DNA of 64,000 nucleotides, from positions 1 through 64,000 of the forward strand of contig JANLFU010000011.1 of assembly GCA_024653215.1 (NCBI GenBank). Direction: 5' to 3'. Positions 46,228 to 54,357 of this stretch are shown piece after piece. Position 1 is the stretch's first letter; every line of letters begins with the position of its first letter. A model generated the notes under the pieces. That model had not been told where the DNA came from, did no database searches, and saw only the letters and a program-made list of their open reading frames with translations. This stretch comes from Candidatus Saccharicenans sp. Its GTDB lineage: Bacteria > Acidobacteriota > Aminicenantia > Aminicenantales > Saccharicenantaceae. The position numbers were made by a program, and so were the translations under genes.

Positions 46228-47460
46228 ATGAGCGTTAAGTTCCGATTGAGCGTCATGATGTTTCTCCAGTATGCCATCTGGGGTTCCTGGGCCCCGGTGC
46301 TTTCCGCTTACCTTCAGAATAACCTGGGCTTCACCGGCGGCCAGCTGGGCCTCATCTTCAGCCTGCTGCCGCTGGCCACCATCATCTCCCCTTTCCTGGG
46401 AGGCCAACTGGCTGACCGCTACTTTGCCAGCGAGAAAGTGATCGCCATTCTCCAGCTGGCCGGCGGCGGTCTGCTCGTCCTGATAGCCAGCATCACTGAC
46501 TTTCAGCCCATGATGTGGTTGATGCTGCTCTACTGCCTGGTCTACGCTCCCACCCTGGCCCTGACCAACTCCATCGCCTTTGTTAACCTGAAGAGCTCGG
46601 AAAAGGAATTCGGCGCCATCAGGGTCTGGGGAACCATCGGCTGGATCGCGGCCGGCTGGGCCCTGGCCGGCTGGCGCTGGCTGGTCAAATCCCCGGAAGG
46701 AATAGCCATGAAGGGTGATACCCTGATCCTGGCCGGAATCTTCTCAATTATTATGGGCTTATATTCATTCAGCCTGCCCCATACTCCCCCGCAGAAAGAG
46801 TCGGCCAAGCCCTGGGCCTTTCTGGAAGCTCTGAAAATGCTGAAAGATAAGAATTTTCTGATTTTCGCCATCATTTCATTCGTGGTGGCCACCGAGCTTC
46901 AATTCTATTACGTTTTGACCTCGCCCTTTCTGACCCAGAAAGTGGGCGTCAATCAGCAGTCGGTTTCGTTTGTCATGACCATAGCCCAGGTGGCCGAGAT
47001 CTTCGTCATGGCCTTCATGCTGAGCTGGGCCCTGAAGAAGTTCGGCATGCGGATGACCCTGACCCTGGGCATCCTGGCCTGGCCGATCCGCTATATTATC
47101 TTTGTCATCGGGCAGCCTTCCTGGCTGGTGATCGCCTCCCTGGCCCTTCACGGCTTCTGTTATGTCTTCTTTTTCACCGCGGCCTACATCTATGTGGATA
47201 ATATTGCTCCCAAGGACATCCGGCATTCGGCCCAGAGCCTGATTGCCGTCATCATCCTGGGCTTCGGCAATTTCGTCGGCAGCCTGTTCTGTGGCTGGAT
47301 ACAGGACCTTTTCACCAAGGACGGGGTGGTCAACTGGCGCGGCACTTTCCTGGTGCCGACCGTCCTGACCCTGCTCTGTCTGGTGATCTTCCTGGCTTTC
47401 TTCCGGGAATGTCGCAACCGGTCTCTGGAAACGGAAGCCCCCGGAATTAGCCAGGCTTGA
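46228..47460 (+). CDS. MFS nucleoside/sugar:H+ symporter family transporter
   Basis: A 410-residue, 12-helix permease of the NupG/XapB-like (Nuc_H_symport) branch of the major facilitator superfamily. It opens MSVKFRLSVMMFLQYAIWGSWAPVLSAYLQNNLGFTGGQLGLIFSL, with GGQLADRYFASEKVIA as the loop 2-3 motif and AIRVWGTIGWIAAGWALAG in the middle. Related transporters in sugar loci move oligosaccharides or modified sugars, so with the next two genes a sugar derivative is the likely cargo. I chose ATG 46228, which follows AAAGGAGTGAGCTG; a TTG further upstream (46156) coincides with the promoter. Confidence 0.87.
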   Translation: MSVKFRLSVMMFLQYAIWGSWAPVLSAYLQNNLGFTGGQLGLIFSLLPLATIISPFLGGQLADRYFASEKVIAILQLAGGGLLVLIASITDFQPMMWLMLLYCLVYAPTLALTNSIAFVNLKSSEKEFGAIRVWGTIGWIAAGWALAGWRWLVKSPEGIAMKGDTLILAGIFSIIMGLYSFSLPHTPPQKESAKPWAFLEALKMLKDKNFLIFAIISFVVATELQFYYVLTSPFLTQKVGVNQQSVSFVMTIAQVAEIFVMAFMLSWALKKFGMRMTLTLGILAWPIRYIIFVIGQPSWLVIASLALHGFCYVFFFTAAYIYVDNIAPKDIRHSAQSLIAVIILGFGNFVGSLFCGWIQDLFTKDGVVNWRGTFLVPTVLTLLCLVIFLAFFRECRNRSLETEAPGISQA

Positions 47461-47477
47461 AACCAACACGGTTGGTT
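47461..47477 (+). other. Short hairpin after the MFS gene
   Basis: A 7-bp stem (AACCAAC/GTTGGTT) with a 3-base loop lies immediately after the MFS stop codon. There is no T-run after it, so it may protect the mRNA end or be chance rather than act as a terminator. Confidence 0.3.
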
Positions 47478-47549
47478 CAGGGGGAGGAAGTGGCCAAAGG
47501 ATCTTAGACTATTACATTTAATCTTGTAAAGAGGGAAAGGAGATAAGAT

Positions 47550-48809
47550 ATGAAGACCAAAAAGAAAAACCTGGGAATTGGCTTTATCGGTGGCGGATTC
47601 ATCACCAGGTTCCACATTCGTTCCTGGGTGGGGGTCCGCAACGCTGACGTCCTGGGCATCTATGACCCCGACCAGAAAAGAGCGGGAGAAGCAGCTGCCC
47701 TGGCCCGTCAGCTCAAGGTGGGCGAAGCCAGGACATATAAAACGATTACCGAAATGGTGGCCGACCCGGCCATTGATGCCATCTGGATCTGTTCACCCAA
47801 TTACACCCGCATAGCCGTTATGGAAGAAATTGCCGAGGCGGTTATAAAAGGAAAGGGCGAGTTAATCGGGGTGACCTGCGAAAAGCCCCTGGGTCGCAAC
47901 GTGAAGGAAGCCCGGCGGATGCTGCAGCTGGTGCAAAAAGCCGGCCTGCTCGACGGCTACCTGGAAAATCAGGTTTTTGCCCCGGCCGTGGTCCGCGGCA
48001 AAGAGATCATCTGGGCCCGTGGAGCCAAGCTCTGCGGACGCCCTTACCTGGCCCGGGCGGCCGAAGAGCACAGCGGGCCCCACATGCCCTGGTTCTGGGA
48101 AGGAGAGCTGCAGGGCGGCGGAGTCCTCAACGACATGATGTGCCACTCGGTGGAAGAAGCCCGGTTCATGCTGACCCCGCCCGGAGCCAGCCGGGAGGAA
48201 TTAACGCCGATCAAGGTTACCGCCTATGCACATTGCCTCAAGTGGCAGCTGCCCGAATACGTTGACCACTTGAAACGGATCAGTGGCGGCAAGCTGGATT
48301 ACGCCAACCGGCCGGCCGAAGACTTCGCCCGGTCGGTAGTCGAATATAAGGACAGGCAGGGCCACATCCTGGTGGTTGAGACCACCACCTCCTGGTGCTA
48401 TGTCGGTGCCGGATTGCGACTGACTATGGAACTCCTGGGACCGGAATACTCCATGCAGGTTAACACCCTGGATTCCGGCCTTAAAGTCTTCTTCAGCCGA
48501 CAGGTGAAGGGGAAGGCAGGAGAAGACCTGGTGGAAAAACAGAATGCCGAGGTTGGCCTGATGCCGGTGGTCTCCAGTGAAGAACACGAGTATGGCTACA
48601 CGGCCGAAAATCGCCACATGGTCGAATCCTTTTTGGAGGGCAGAAGACCCATGGAGAATTTCAGCGACGGGGTCAACGTGACCGAGCTGTTGATGACCGC
48701 TTACATGAGCATAGAAAAAGATAAGACCCTCCCCTTTCCGCCACCCGGACTGGAAAGTTTCATCCCGGCCGTGGCCAGGGGCCAGTGGAACCCCAGGAAG
48801 AAAAAATAA
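47550..48809 (+). CDS. Gfo/Idh/MocA-family oxidoreductase
   Basis: A 419-residue NAD(P)-dependent dehydrogenase. The Rossmann motif IGFIGGGFITRFH is at residues 9-21, followed by AIWICSPNYTRIAVMEE and the family catalytic lysine region TCEKPLGRNVKEARRML. The C-terminal GFO/IDH domain includes HMPWFWEGELQGGGVLNDMMCHSVEEARFML. There is no signal peptide, so it acts in the cytoplasm. Such enzymes oxidise or reduce sugars at a carbon hydroxyl; in 3-keto-glycoside pathways they make the 3-keto form. The gene follows the MFS symporter by 89 bases and precedes the isomerase-DUF1080 fusion. AAAGGAGATAAG is a good ribosome site. Confidence 0.9.
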   Translation: MKTKKKNLGIGFIGGGFITRFHIRSWVGVRNADVLGIYDPDQKRAGEAAALARQLKVGEARTYKTITEMVADPAIDAIWICSPNYTRIAVMEEIAEAVIKGKGELIGVTCEKPLGRNVKEARRMLQLVQKAGLLDGYLENQVFAPAVVRGKEIIWARGAKLCGRPYLARAAEEHSGPHMPWFWEGELQGGGVLNDMMCHSVEEARFMLTPPGASREELTPIKVTAYAHCLKWQLPEYVDHLKRISGGKLDYANRPAEDFARSVVEYKDRQGHILVVETTTSWCYVGAGLRLTMELLGPEYSMQVNTLDSGLKVFFSRQVKGKAGEDLVEKQNAEVGLMPVVSSEEHEYGYTAENRHMVESFLEGRRPMENFSDGVNVTELLMTAYMSIEKDKTLPFPPPGLESFIPAVARGQWNPRKKK

Positions 48810-48813
48810 TCGT

Positions 48814-48832
48814 TTAACCGTTTCGCGGTTAA
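48814..48832 (+). other. Intercistronic hairpin between dehydrogenase and isomerase-fusion genes
   Basis: TTAACCG (48814-48820) pairs with CGGTTAA (48826-48832) around a 5-base loop, followed by an A/T-rich stretch. It is 28 bases before the next start. It may be a processing site or mild attenuator; it lacks a run of T for a strong terminator. Confidence 0.35.
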
Positions 48833-48860
48833 TAATAAATTTATGCCCGGAGGGGTGAAA

Positions 48861-50354
48861 ATGAAGCAGAAAAGAAATATCTTTGTGTTTGGTCTCGCCA
48901 TTTTTTGCCTGCTGGTCTTGAGCCAGGTTTTCTCGCTGGCCAGCCCCAGCGGTCAGGAAAAGGTGATACCGGAAGAGATAAAGCAGCAGGTCAGGCAGAC
49001 CGATTATCAGGCCGTCCGGATAAAAAAATTTCCGGTGGCCATGCAGTGCTGGACCTACCGCGGGTATACATTTTTTGAAGCTCTGGAGAAAACCCGGGCC
49101 CTGGGTATAGATTACGTCCAGGCCTTCCCCGGCCAGCGGCTGTCCCGGGACCTGCCCGCCAGCGTCATATTTGATCACAAGATGGCCGAGGAAAACCTGC
49201 AACTGGTCCGGGAAAAATTGAATGCCCTGAAGATGGGTGTGGTCGCCTACGGGGTGGTCGATAGCGGCCGGACGGAAGAGGAAATGCGCCGGGTCTTTGA
49301 TTTTGCCCGGAAACTGGGAATAAGGATAATCGTCACCGAGCCGAAAGATGAAGATTATCCGATACTCGATAAGCTGGTCAAAGAATACAATGTCCGTATT
49401 GCAGTTCATAACCATCCCGAACCCAGCAAGTATGCCCACCCGGCCGTGGCCCTCAAATACCTTCAGGGGCTGGACGAGAGAATCGGAGTCTGTGCCGACA
49501 CCGGGCACTGGATGAGGGGTAACCTCAAGCCGGTGGAATGCCTGAGATTGCTCCAGGGCCGGATTATAGACGTCCACCTTAAAGACCGCAGCGACTTCGG
49601 AACCAAGAAGGCTGAAGATGTGGCCTTCGGCAGCGGCAAGGCCGACATCAAGTCTATTCTGGCCGAGCTGACCCTTCAGGACTACCCTGGCTACCTGACC
49701 ATTGAATATGAAAACGAAAAGGAAGTGATGACGCCAGAACCGGCCATCCAGAAAGGATTGGCCTATATCAGAAAAATAACCTATTACGAAGGCTTCGACC
49801 AGCTCCTGGGCCGGTACAACGGTTTTTATGAAAAGCACGGCTGGAACCATTATGGACCGGGATATTTTGAGCTGGATCCTAAAACCGGCGTGCTGAAATC
49901 TCAGGGCGGCATGGGTTTGCTCTGGTACAGCCGCAAAAAATTTAAGGATTTTATCCTGGACCTGGAATTCAAGTGCTCACAGAAAAACACCAACTCGGGC
50001 ATTTTTCTTCGTGTCCCCGAGGTTCCAACCAGCGACGATTACATCTACCATTCCTTCGAAATCCAGATCTACGATGCCGGGGAAGGTATTCACAAAACAG
50101 GGGCGGTCTATGATGCCCAGGCTCCGTCGCGCGACGCCTTCAAGCCCACCGGAGAGTGGAACCATTTGCGGATCACCTTTATCGGTGACCGTATAACGGT
50201 TGAATTAAACGGACAGAAGGTCATCGACTGGAAGGCCGAGCCCAGGGGAAAAGTCAGGGACTTCGCCCCCGAGGGTTATATCGGGCTCCAGAACCACGAC
50301 AGCCTGTCGCCCGTCTATTTCAGAAACATCTACGTTAAAGAAATCAGCAACTGA
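48861..50354 (+). CDS. Secreted fusion: TIM-barrel sugar isomerase/epimerase (AP_endonuc_2) plus DUF1080 domain
   Basis: A 497-residue exported two-domain protein. A signal peptide (IFVFGLAIFCLLVLSQVFSLASP) precedes a TIM barrel (about 50-290) with the metal-ligand residues of the xylose-isomerase-like family: Glu in IIVTEPKD, His in IAVHNHPE, Asp and His in CADTGHWM, His in IDVHLKDRS and Glu in LTIEYENE. From about residue 305 a DUF1080 (3-keto-disaccharide hydrolase, lectin-like jelly roll) domain follows: FILDLEFKCSQKNTNSGIFLRV, FEIQIYDAG, GEWNHLRITFIGDRITVELNGQKVIDW and YIGLQNHDSLSPVYFRNIYVKEI. ATG 48861 follows GGAGGGG. It probably cleaves or isomerises an oxidised glycoside outside the cytoplasm; the role is inferred. 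Confidence 0.85.
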   Translation: MKQKRNIFVFGLAIFCLLVLSQVFSLASPSGQEKVIPEEIKQQVRQTDYQAVRIKKFPVAMQCWTYRGYTFFEALEKTRALGIDYVQAFPGQRLSRDLPASVIFDHKMAEENLQLVREKLNALKMGVVAYGVVDSGRTEEEMRRVFDFARKLGIRIIVTEPKDEDYPILDKLVKEYNVRIAVHNHPEPSKYAHPAVALKYLQGLDERIGVCADTGHWMRGNLKPVECLRLLQGRIIDVHLKDRSDFGTKKAEDVAFGSGKADIKSILAELTLQDYPGYLTIEYENEKEVMTPEPAIQKGLAYIRKITYYEGFDQLLGRYNGFYEKHGWNHYGPGYFELDPKTGVLKSQGGMGLLWYSRKKFKDFILDLEFKCSQKNTNSGIFLRVPEVPTSDDYIYHSFEIQIYDAGEGIHKTGAVYDAQAPSRDAFKPTGEWNHLRITFIGDRITVELNGQKVIDWKAEPRGKVRDFAPEGYIGLQNHDSLSPVYFRNIYVKEISN

Positions 50355-50356
50355 CC

Positions 50357-53300
50357 TCAGAAGCCCGGGGTAATCGTAAACTGCCAGTGCCAGCCCTTGA
50401 TGGGTCGGTCGAAGGGATAGACGTAATCGAAGCCCAGGACCAGCACTCCGAACAGGTTGGTTCTCAGGCCAACACCGGCACTGGAAACCGGCTTCTTTGT
50501 CCCGCCAAACCAGGTCGGCTTTTCGTCTGAGTACCAGGCCGTCCCGATATCGTAAAAGGCCAGGAACTCCAGTGGCCAGACTCCGTAATAACCTTTGCCG
50601 ATACCCAGTACCCGGAACACGGGAAATCTCAATTCCACGTTGGCCACCAGCATCCTCGTTCCAAGGAGGCGATTGAAATCGAACACGTTGGGGTTCTGGT
50701 CGTCGAATTCACTGTACAGAAAGCTGTTGTAATCGTAGCCCCGGACCAGGGTCTCGTACCCCAGGAACAGGGGCCAGAGCCTCGGGTCTTCTGAACCATT
50801 GCCATAACGCCCGTAATGCAGCAGCCGGAAGGCCAAGGTAAAAGGTCGCTTCGGAATGAAGTAGCGACGGTAATCGGCCATGACGCTGATGAAATTCAGG
50901 TCGCCAAAATTGGGCTGGACTTCGAGCAGGTAAGCCTGCCCCAGGATGGGGCTGCAGGCACCAAAGAGAGAGCTGTCATAGACCAGAGCTGCCGAGGCAT
51001 AGCCATACTTCAGTGACTTTGGAGCTGGCAGGTCAAGCTGGTAATAGTCAAGGAGCTGGAAATAAACCGCGTCGTAGATATAGCGGTACATCTTGCTATT
51101 GAAATCTATCAGGTTGAAGCCGGCAGAAAACTCAATCCTTCTGAAGGTATTCAGGGGATAATAGGCGAAGCCGCCCAGCTGGTAAGCAATCTGGCGGTTG
51201 AGATATTCTTCCTGGACATAAACCGGTATTCCTCCATACTCATCAAAATAGGCATTATACGAGCCATAGATATATGGAACCCGCTGCAGGACAGCTCCCC
51301 AGTTAATCCGGTTCCTGGAATTCATGTAGCCGACCAGGGCATAGCTGTCGATTAGTTCATAATTGGTCTGGGCCATGGTCACCACCGTATGATAGCCCAG
51401 CATGTCGCTCCAGAAAGCGGCGATGCCTCCGCCGGCGTAAGTTCCATACCTGTCCACTCCAACCGCCACCGTCGGCCTGCTCACAAAATCCAGGGACAGT
51501 TTTGGCCGGTAGCTGGTGATGGGAAAATCTGTTTCCTTGGGTAGCCCATAAAGGGGGTTCCTCAGCAGTCCCAGCAGGGCCCCTTCGGGCTGGGTTCTGG
51601 GAGGCAGAAGGTCCAGCGGTCTTTCTCCCAGTTGAGCTATGGTGGCCTGGCCCTGCAGCCTGTCCGAGGAATCTACCAGATAAACCGAATAATACCCATT
51701 TTCATAGACGGACATGGCCAGTTTCTGGCCGGCGTGAGAATAGGAAATGGCCGGGCTGAGCTGGGTAATCCCGCCGATTCCGGTAAAGAGGTTGGTAATC
51801 TGGTAGATCTTGCCGTCGCTCAGGTCCAGCCGGTAAAGGTCGGTCTTCCCGGTATAATCAGACAGGAAGAAAAGGTTCCGTCCGTCTCCGGACCATTGCG
51901 GGTTGACATTTTTGCCGGTCGGAAAGCCCAGAACTCGGCTGACTTCCCCGCTGGCCACGTCTAAAAGGGCCAGCTCGTAATTGCCGGTATCCAGCCATTG
52001 CAGGTTGGCGCTGAACCTTTCGGTAACGAAAGCCAGCTTGCTTCCGTCGGGCGACCAGACCGGGTGCAGGTCACCAAAGCTGTCCCTGGTCATTTGCTTC
52101 AGGGTATTGTCTTCGAGGTTATAGATGAAAATGTCTGTTACTCCCCCGACCAGGGCGGCAAAGGCAATTTCTTTCCCGTCGGGTGACCAGGCTGGATTCA
52201 GGATCTCGCCCAGCTCGGGGAAAGGTATTTCCTTTTCTATCCGTCCACTCAGGGCATTCATGATGGTCAGCTGGGGACGGCCCTTGCTGACTGTTCCCAG
52301 TACTATCCGTTCGCTGTCAGGAGCCCAGGCCCCGGCCGACCTGATGAACTGAATACTCTCAAAGTGGGGGTCGATGGCCGTGGAGGTTAACTTCCGCTTA
52401 ACCTTGCCGGTGATAGGATCAGCCAAATAAAGGTCTATTGAGAACAGGTCGCGGGAGGAGAAGAAGATCATGTTCCGGCCGTCAGGGCTCAGCACCGGGG
52501 AAACGTTGTAGGGATTGTTTTCAACTCCTTTGAGGAGCAGGTGTCCATACTTATCCGGAGTCTCGGTCAAGGGGACCAGGGGCTTGTAAGCCTCTTCCAT
52601 GGACTTGTGCCAGTCTTCGGACAGCTTTTTCAGGGGAACCCCGAGTACCCCCTGTAGAACAGATTCGTAATCCCCGCTTCTGGCCAGCATCCTGAAGATC
52701 TTGCCAATCATCTCGTCGCCCCAGCGACCGCCGATGTAAGCCCAGACGGCATGGCCATAACGGTAGGGAAAATACTTGTAATAATTTTCCAGCTTCTTAA
52801 TCTGGGGCAGGTCCTTGCGTTTCCAGGTATCACGCATCCACATGGAGGTTTCGGTGTCAACCGGCCCGATTGACAGGTACTCGGCCAATCCTTCTATCAG
52901 GAAAAGCGGGACCCGGAGCTCGGCCCCCGTATACCGGGCCTGGTCGGAATGCCCCTGGCCGGCGATATCGTACTGGAAGGCATGCACCAGCTCGTGGCCG
53001 ATGACGTGGTCGGTTTCAGCCATTGAGACCCCGTAGGGCAGGACTATCCGTCTCTTGAAAGACTCGGTTACGCCGCCGGTCCCCTCACCCATGGTCTCGG
53101 GAATGACTGTGGTCTGCTGGAACTCAGGACTGCTGGAATAGATGATCAGGGGCTGGCGACCTTTAAGCTCGTGGTTGAAAATCCGGCTCAGCCGGGCATA
53201 CCAGCGTTCGGCCATCATGGCGGCCTGCCTGACCACCTCTTCATCCTGCTGGTAGTAATAGACATCAAAGTGCTTGGTCTTCATTATCTTGAAGTCAAAT

Positions 53301-53422
53301 CTCTTGTACTGAACTTTGTTTCGACCGAAATACTGGGCTTCAAGCGGCAGCACCGAAGTTATGAGAAAAAGGCCAAGCAGGACAGGGATAATCAGAGCCA
53401 GTTTATGCTTAAAAGGGCGCAT
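50357..53422 (-). CDS. Zinc metallopeptidase / TolB-like propeller / outer-membrane barrel fusion
   Basis: A 1,021-residue exported protein with three parts. After a signal peptide (LALIIPVLLGLFLITSVLPLEAQ) comes a gluzincin peptidase-MA-like domain with HELVH at 143-147 and a third ligand in IEGLAEYLS (Glu177 or Glu181). Next are about six PD40/TolB-type propeller repeats (about 290-600; NVSPVLSPDG, LNPAWSPDGKEIAF, LHPVWSPDGSKLAF, VNPQWSGDG). From about residue 660 an Omp85-like beta-barrel runs to the C-terminus, including ETLVRGYDYNSF, and ends FTITPGF. It would place a peptidase in the periplasm attached to the outer membrane, or on the surface. GGAGGAG precedes the ATG. It is only two bases from the convergent fusion gene. 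Confidence 0.85.
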   Translation of the reverse strand: MRPFKHKLALIIPVLLGLFLITSVLPLEAQYFGRNKVQYKRFDFKIMKTKHFDVYYYQQDEEVVRQAAMMAERWYARLSRIFNHELKGRQPLIIYSSSPEFQQTTVIPETMGEGTGGVTESFKRRIVLPYGVSMAETDHVIGHELVHAFQYDIAGQGHSDQARYTGAELRVPLFLIEGLAEYLSIGPVDTETSMWMRDTWKRKDLPQIKKLENYYKYFPYRYGHAVWAYIGGRWGDEMIGKIFRMLARSGDYESVLQGVLGVPLKKLSEDWHKSMEEAYKPLVPLTETPDKYGHLLLKGVENNPYNVSPVLSPDGRNMIFFSSRDLFSIDLYLADPITGKVKRKLTSTAIDPHFESIQFIRSAGAWAPDSERIVLGTVSKGRPQLTIMNALSGRIEKEIPFPELGEILNPAWSPDGKEIAFAALVGGVTDIFIYNLEDNTLKQMTRDSFGDLHPVWSPDGSKLAFVTERFSANLQWLDTGNYELALLDVASGEVSRVLGFPTGKNVNPQWSGDGRNLFFLSDYTGKTDLYRLDLSDGKIYQITNLFTGIGGITQLSPAISYSHAGQKLAMSVYENGYYSVYLVDSSDRLQGQATIAQLGERPLDLLPPRTQPEGALLGLLRNPLYGLPKETDFPITSYRPKLSLDFVSRPTVAVGVDRYGTYAGGGIAAFWSDMLGYHTVVTMAQTNYELIDSYALVGYMNSRNRINWGAVLQRVPYIYGSYNAYFDEYGGIPVYVQEEYLNRQIAYQLGGFAYYPLNTFRRIEFSAGFNLIDFNSKMYRYIYDAVYFQLLDYYQLDLPAPKSLKYGYASAALVYDSSLFGACSPILGQAYLLEVQPNFGDLNFISVMADYRRYFIPKRPFTLAFRLLHYGRYGNGSEDPRLWPLFLGYETLVRGYDYNSFLYSEFDDQNPNVFDFNRLLGTRMLVANVELRFPVFRVLGIGKGYYGVWPLEFLAFYDIGTAWYSDEKPTWFGGTKKPVSSAGVGLRTNLFGVLVLGFDYVYPFDRPIKGWHWQFTITPGF

Positions 53423-53460
53423 AATCTCCTCCTTCTGTCTTTATCGAGTTTCTCACATAC

Positions 53461-53466
53461 ATTATA
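53461..53466 (-). promoter_or_regulatory. -10 box of the peptidase-barrel fusion gene
   Basis: TATAAT on the minus strand; the -35 region is A/T-rich and poor. Leader about 32 bases and contains AAGGAGGAG. Confidence 0.4.
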
Positions 53467-53535
53467 ACCCAATTTTCGAAAAAAATGATTCATTAAATAC
53501 GGACAGAATAGACCGGGCTGTCCTTGGACCGGGGA

Positions 53536-54309
53536 ATGTGCTATCAAATATACGTGGCCAAGATTTCCGAGGTCAGGGCTCAAAGCATTCTTAACAGATC
53601 CAAAATTTTCGATTATTGCCTGAATCCTTATACCGGTTGTACGCATGGTTGCCGCTACTGTTATGCCGGACTCTTCATGAGGAGGTATTCAGGTCATGCC
53701 GAGCCCTGGGGCCAGTTTGTGGACATCAAGATTAATGCCCCCGAGTTGCTGCGAAGGCAGCTTCCCCGGGCCAGGCGGGGTACGGTCTGGATAGCTTCGG
53801 TTTGCGACCCCTACCAGCCGGTAGAATCCAGGTATCAGCTCACCAGAAAATGCCTGGCCGAGCTCAGCCGCTATGATTTTCCGGTTTTCATCCAGACCAA
53901 GTCTGACCTGGTGGTCCGGGACCTTGACCTCCTGAAGGACCTGCCGCAACTGGAAGTGGGTTTTTCCCTGGCCACCGATGATGACCGGGTGGCTGCCCTG
54001 TTTGAACCGGGAGCCCCGTCCATAACCAGGAGGCTTAAAGCTCTGGAAAAAATTAAGAGCCTCAACCTGAAGACTTTTGCCTTCGTGGGCCCCATACTCC
54101 CCCTGAACCCCGGGCGACTGGTCCGGCAGCTCAGGGGGCTGGTTGACAGGGTGTTTATCGACCGACTCAATTATGTCAGCCAGTTTATTGATTTTTATCA
54201 TCGGCACAACCTTTTAAACTATACGGGCGACGACTTCTTTGAGCGGATGAAGAAGATTCTGGTGGCCGAACTGGAAAAGGCCAAACTGCCCTACGAACTT
54301 ATATTCTGA
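53536..54309 (+). CDS. Radical SAM protein, SPL family-like
   Basis: A radical SAM protein of about 257 residues. The [4Fe-4S] motif CTHGCRYCYA is preceded by YCLNPYTGC, and followed by WGQFVDIKINAPELLRRQL and VWIASVCDPYQPVESRYQLTRKCL, the pattern of the spore photoproduct lyase-like family often annotated SPL radical SAM. Real targets in non-sporeformers are unknown. Starts are uncertain: TTG 53524, ATG 53536 and GTG 53554 are in frame; GTG 53554 gives MAKISEVRAQSILNRSKI, closest to the family start. No convincing ribosome site was found. Confidence 0.82.
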   Translation: MCYQIYVAKISEVRAQSILNRSKIFDYCLNPYTGCTHGCRYCYAGLFMRRYSGHAEPWGQFVDIKINAPELLRRQLPRARRGTVWIASVCDPYQPVESRYQLTRKCLAELSRYDFPVFIQTKSDLVVRDLDLLKDLPQLEVGFSLATDDDRVAALFEPGAPSITRRLKALEKIKSLNLKTFAFVGPILPLNPGRLVRQLRGLVDRVFIDRLNYVSQFIDFYHRHNLLNYTGDDFFERMKKILVAELEKAKLPYELIF

Positions 54310-54320
54310 CCAAAAAGAGT

Positions 54321-54349
54321 TTGCTTTATCTTTCTGGCTTGAGTAAGAT
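54321..54349 (+). promoter_or_regulatory. Promoter of the permease operon, leaderless type
   Basis: TTGCTT (54321-54326), 17 bases, TAAGAT (54344-54349), then 8 bases to ATG 54358. No Shine-Dalgarno sequence. Confidence 0.5.
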
Positions 54350-54357
54350 TTTTAATC

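Noticed and set aside
48201-49850. A 549-codon open frame on the minus strand
   Set aside because: It runs antisense to the Gfo/Idh gene and the isomerase-DUF1080 gene, both of which have strong family motifs and ribosome sites. The antisense translation has no recognisable domain and results from codon bias leaving the opposite frame open.
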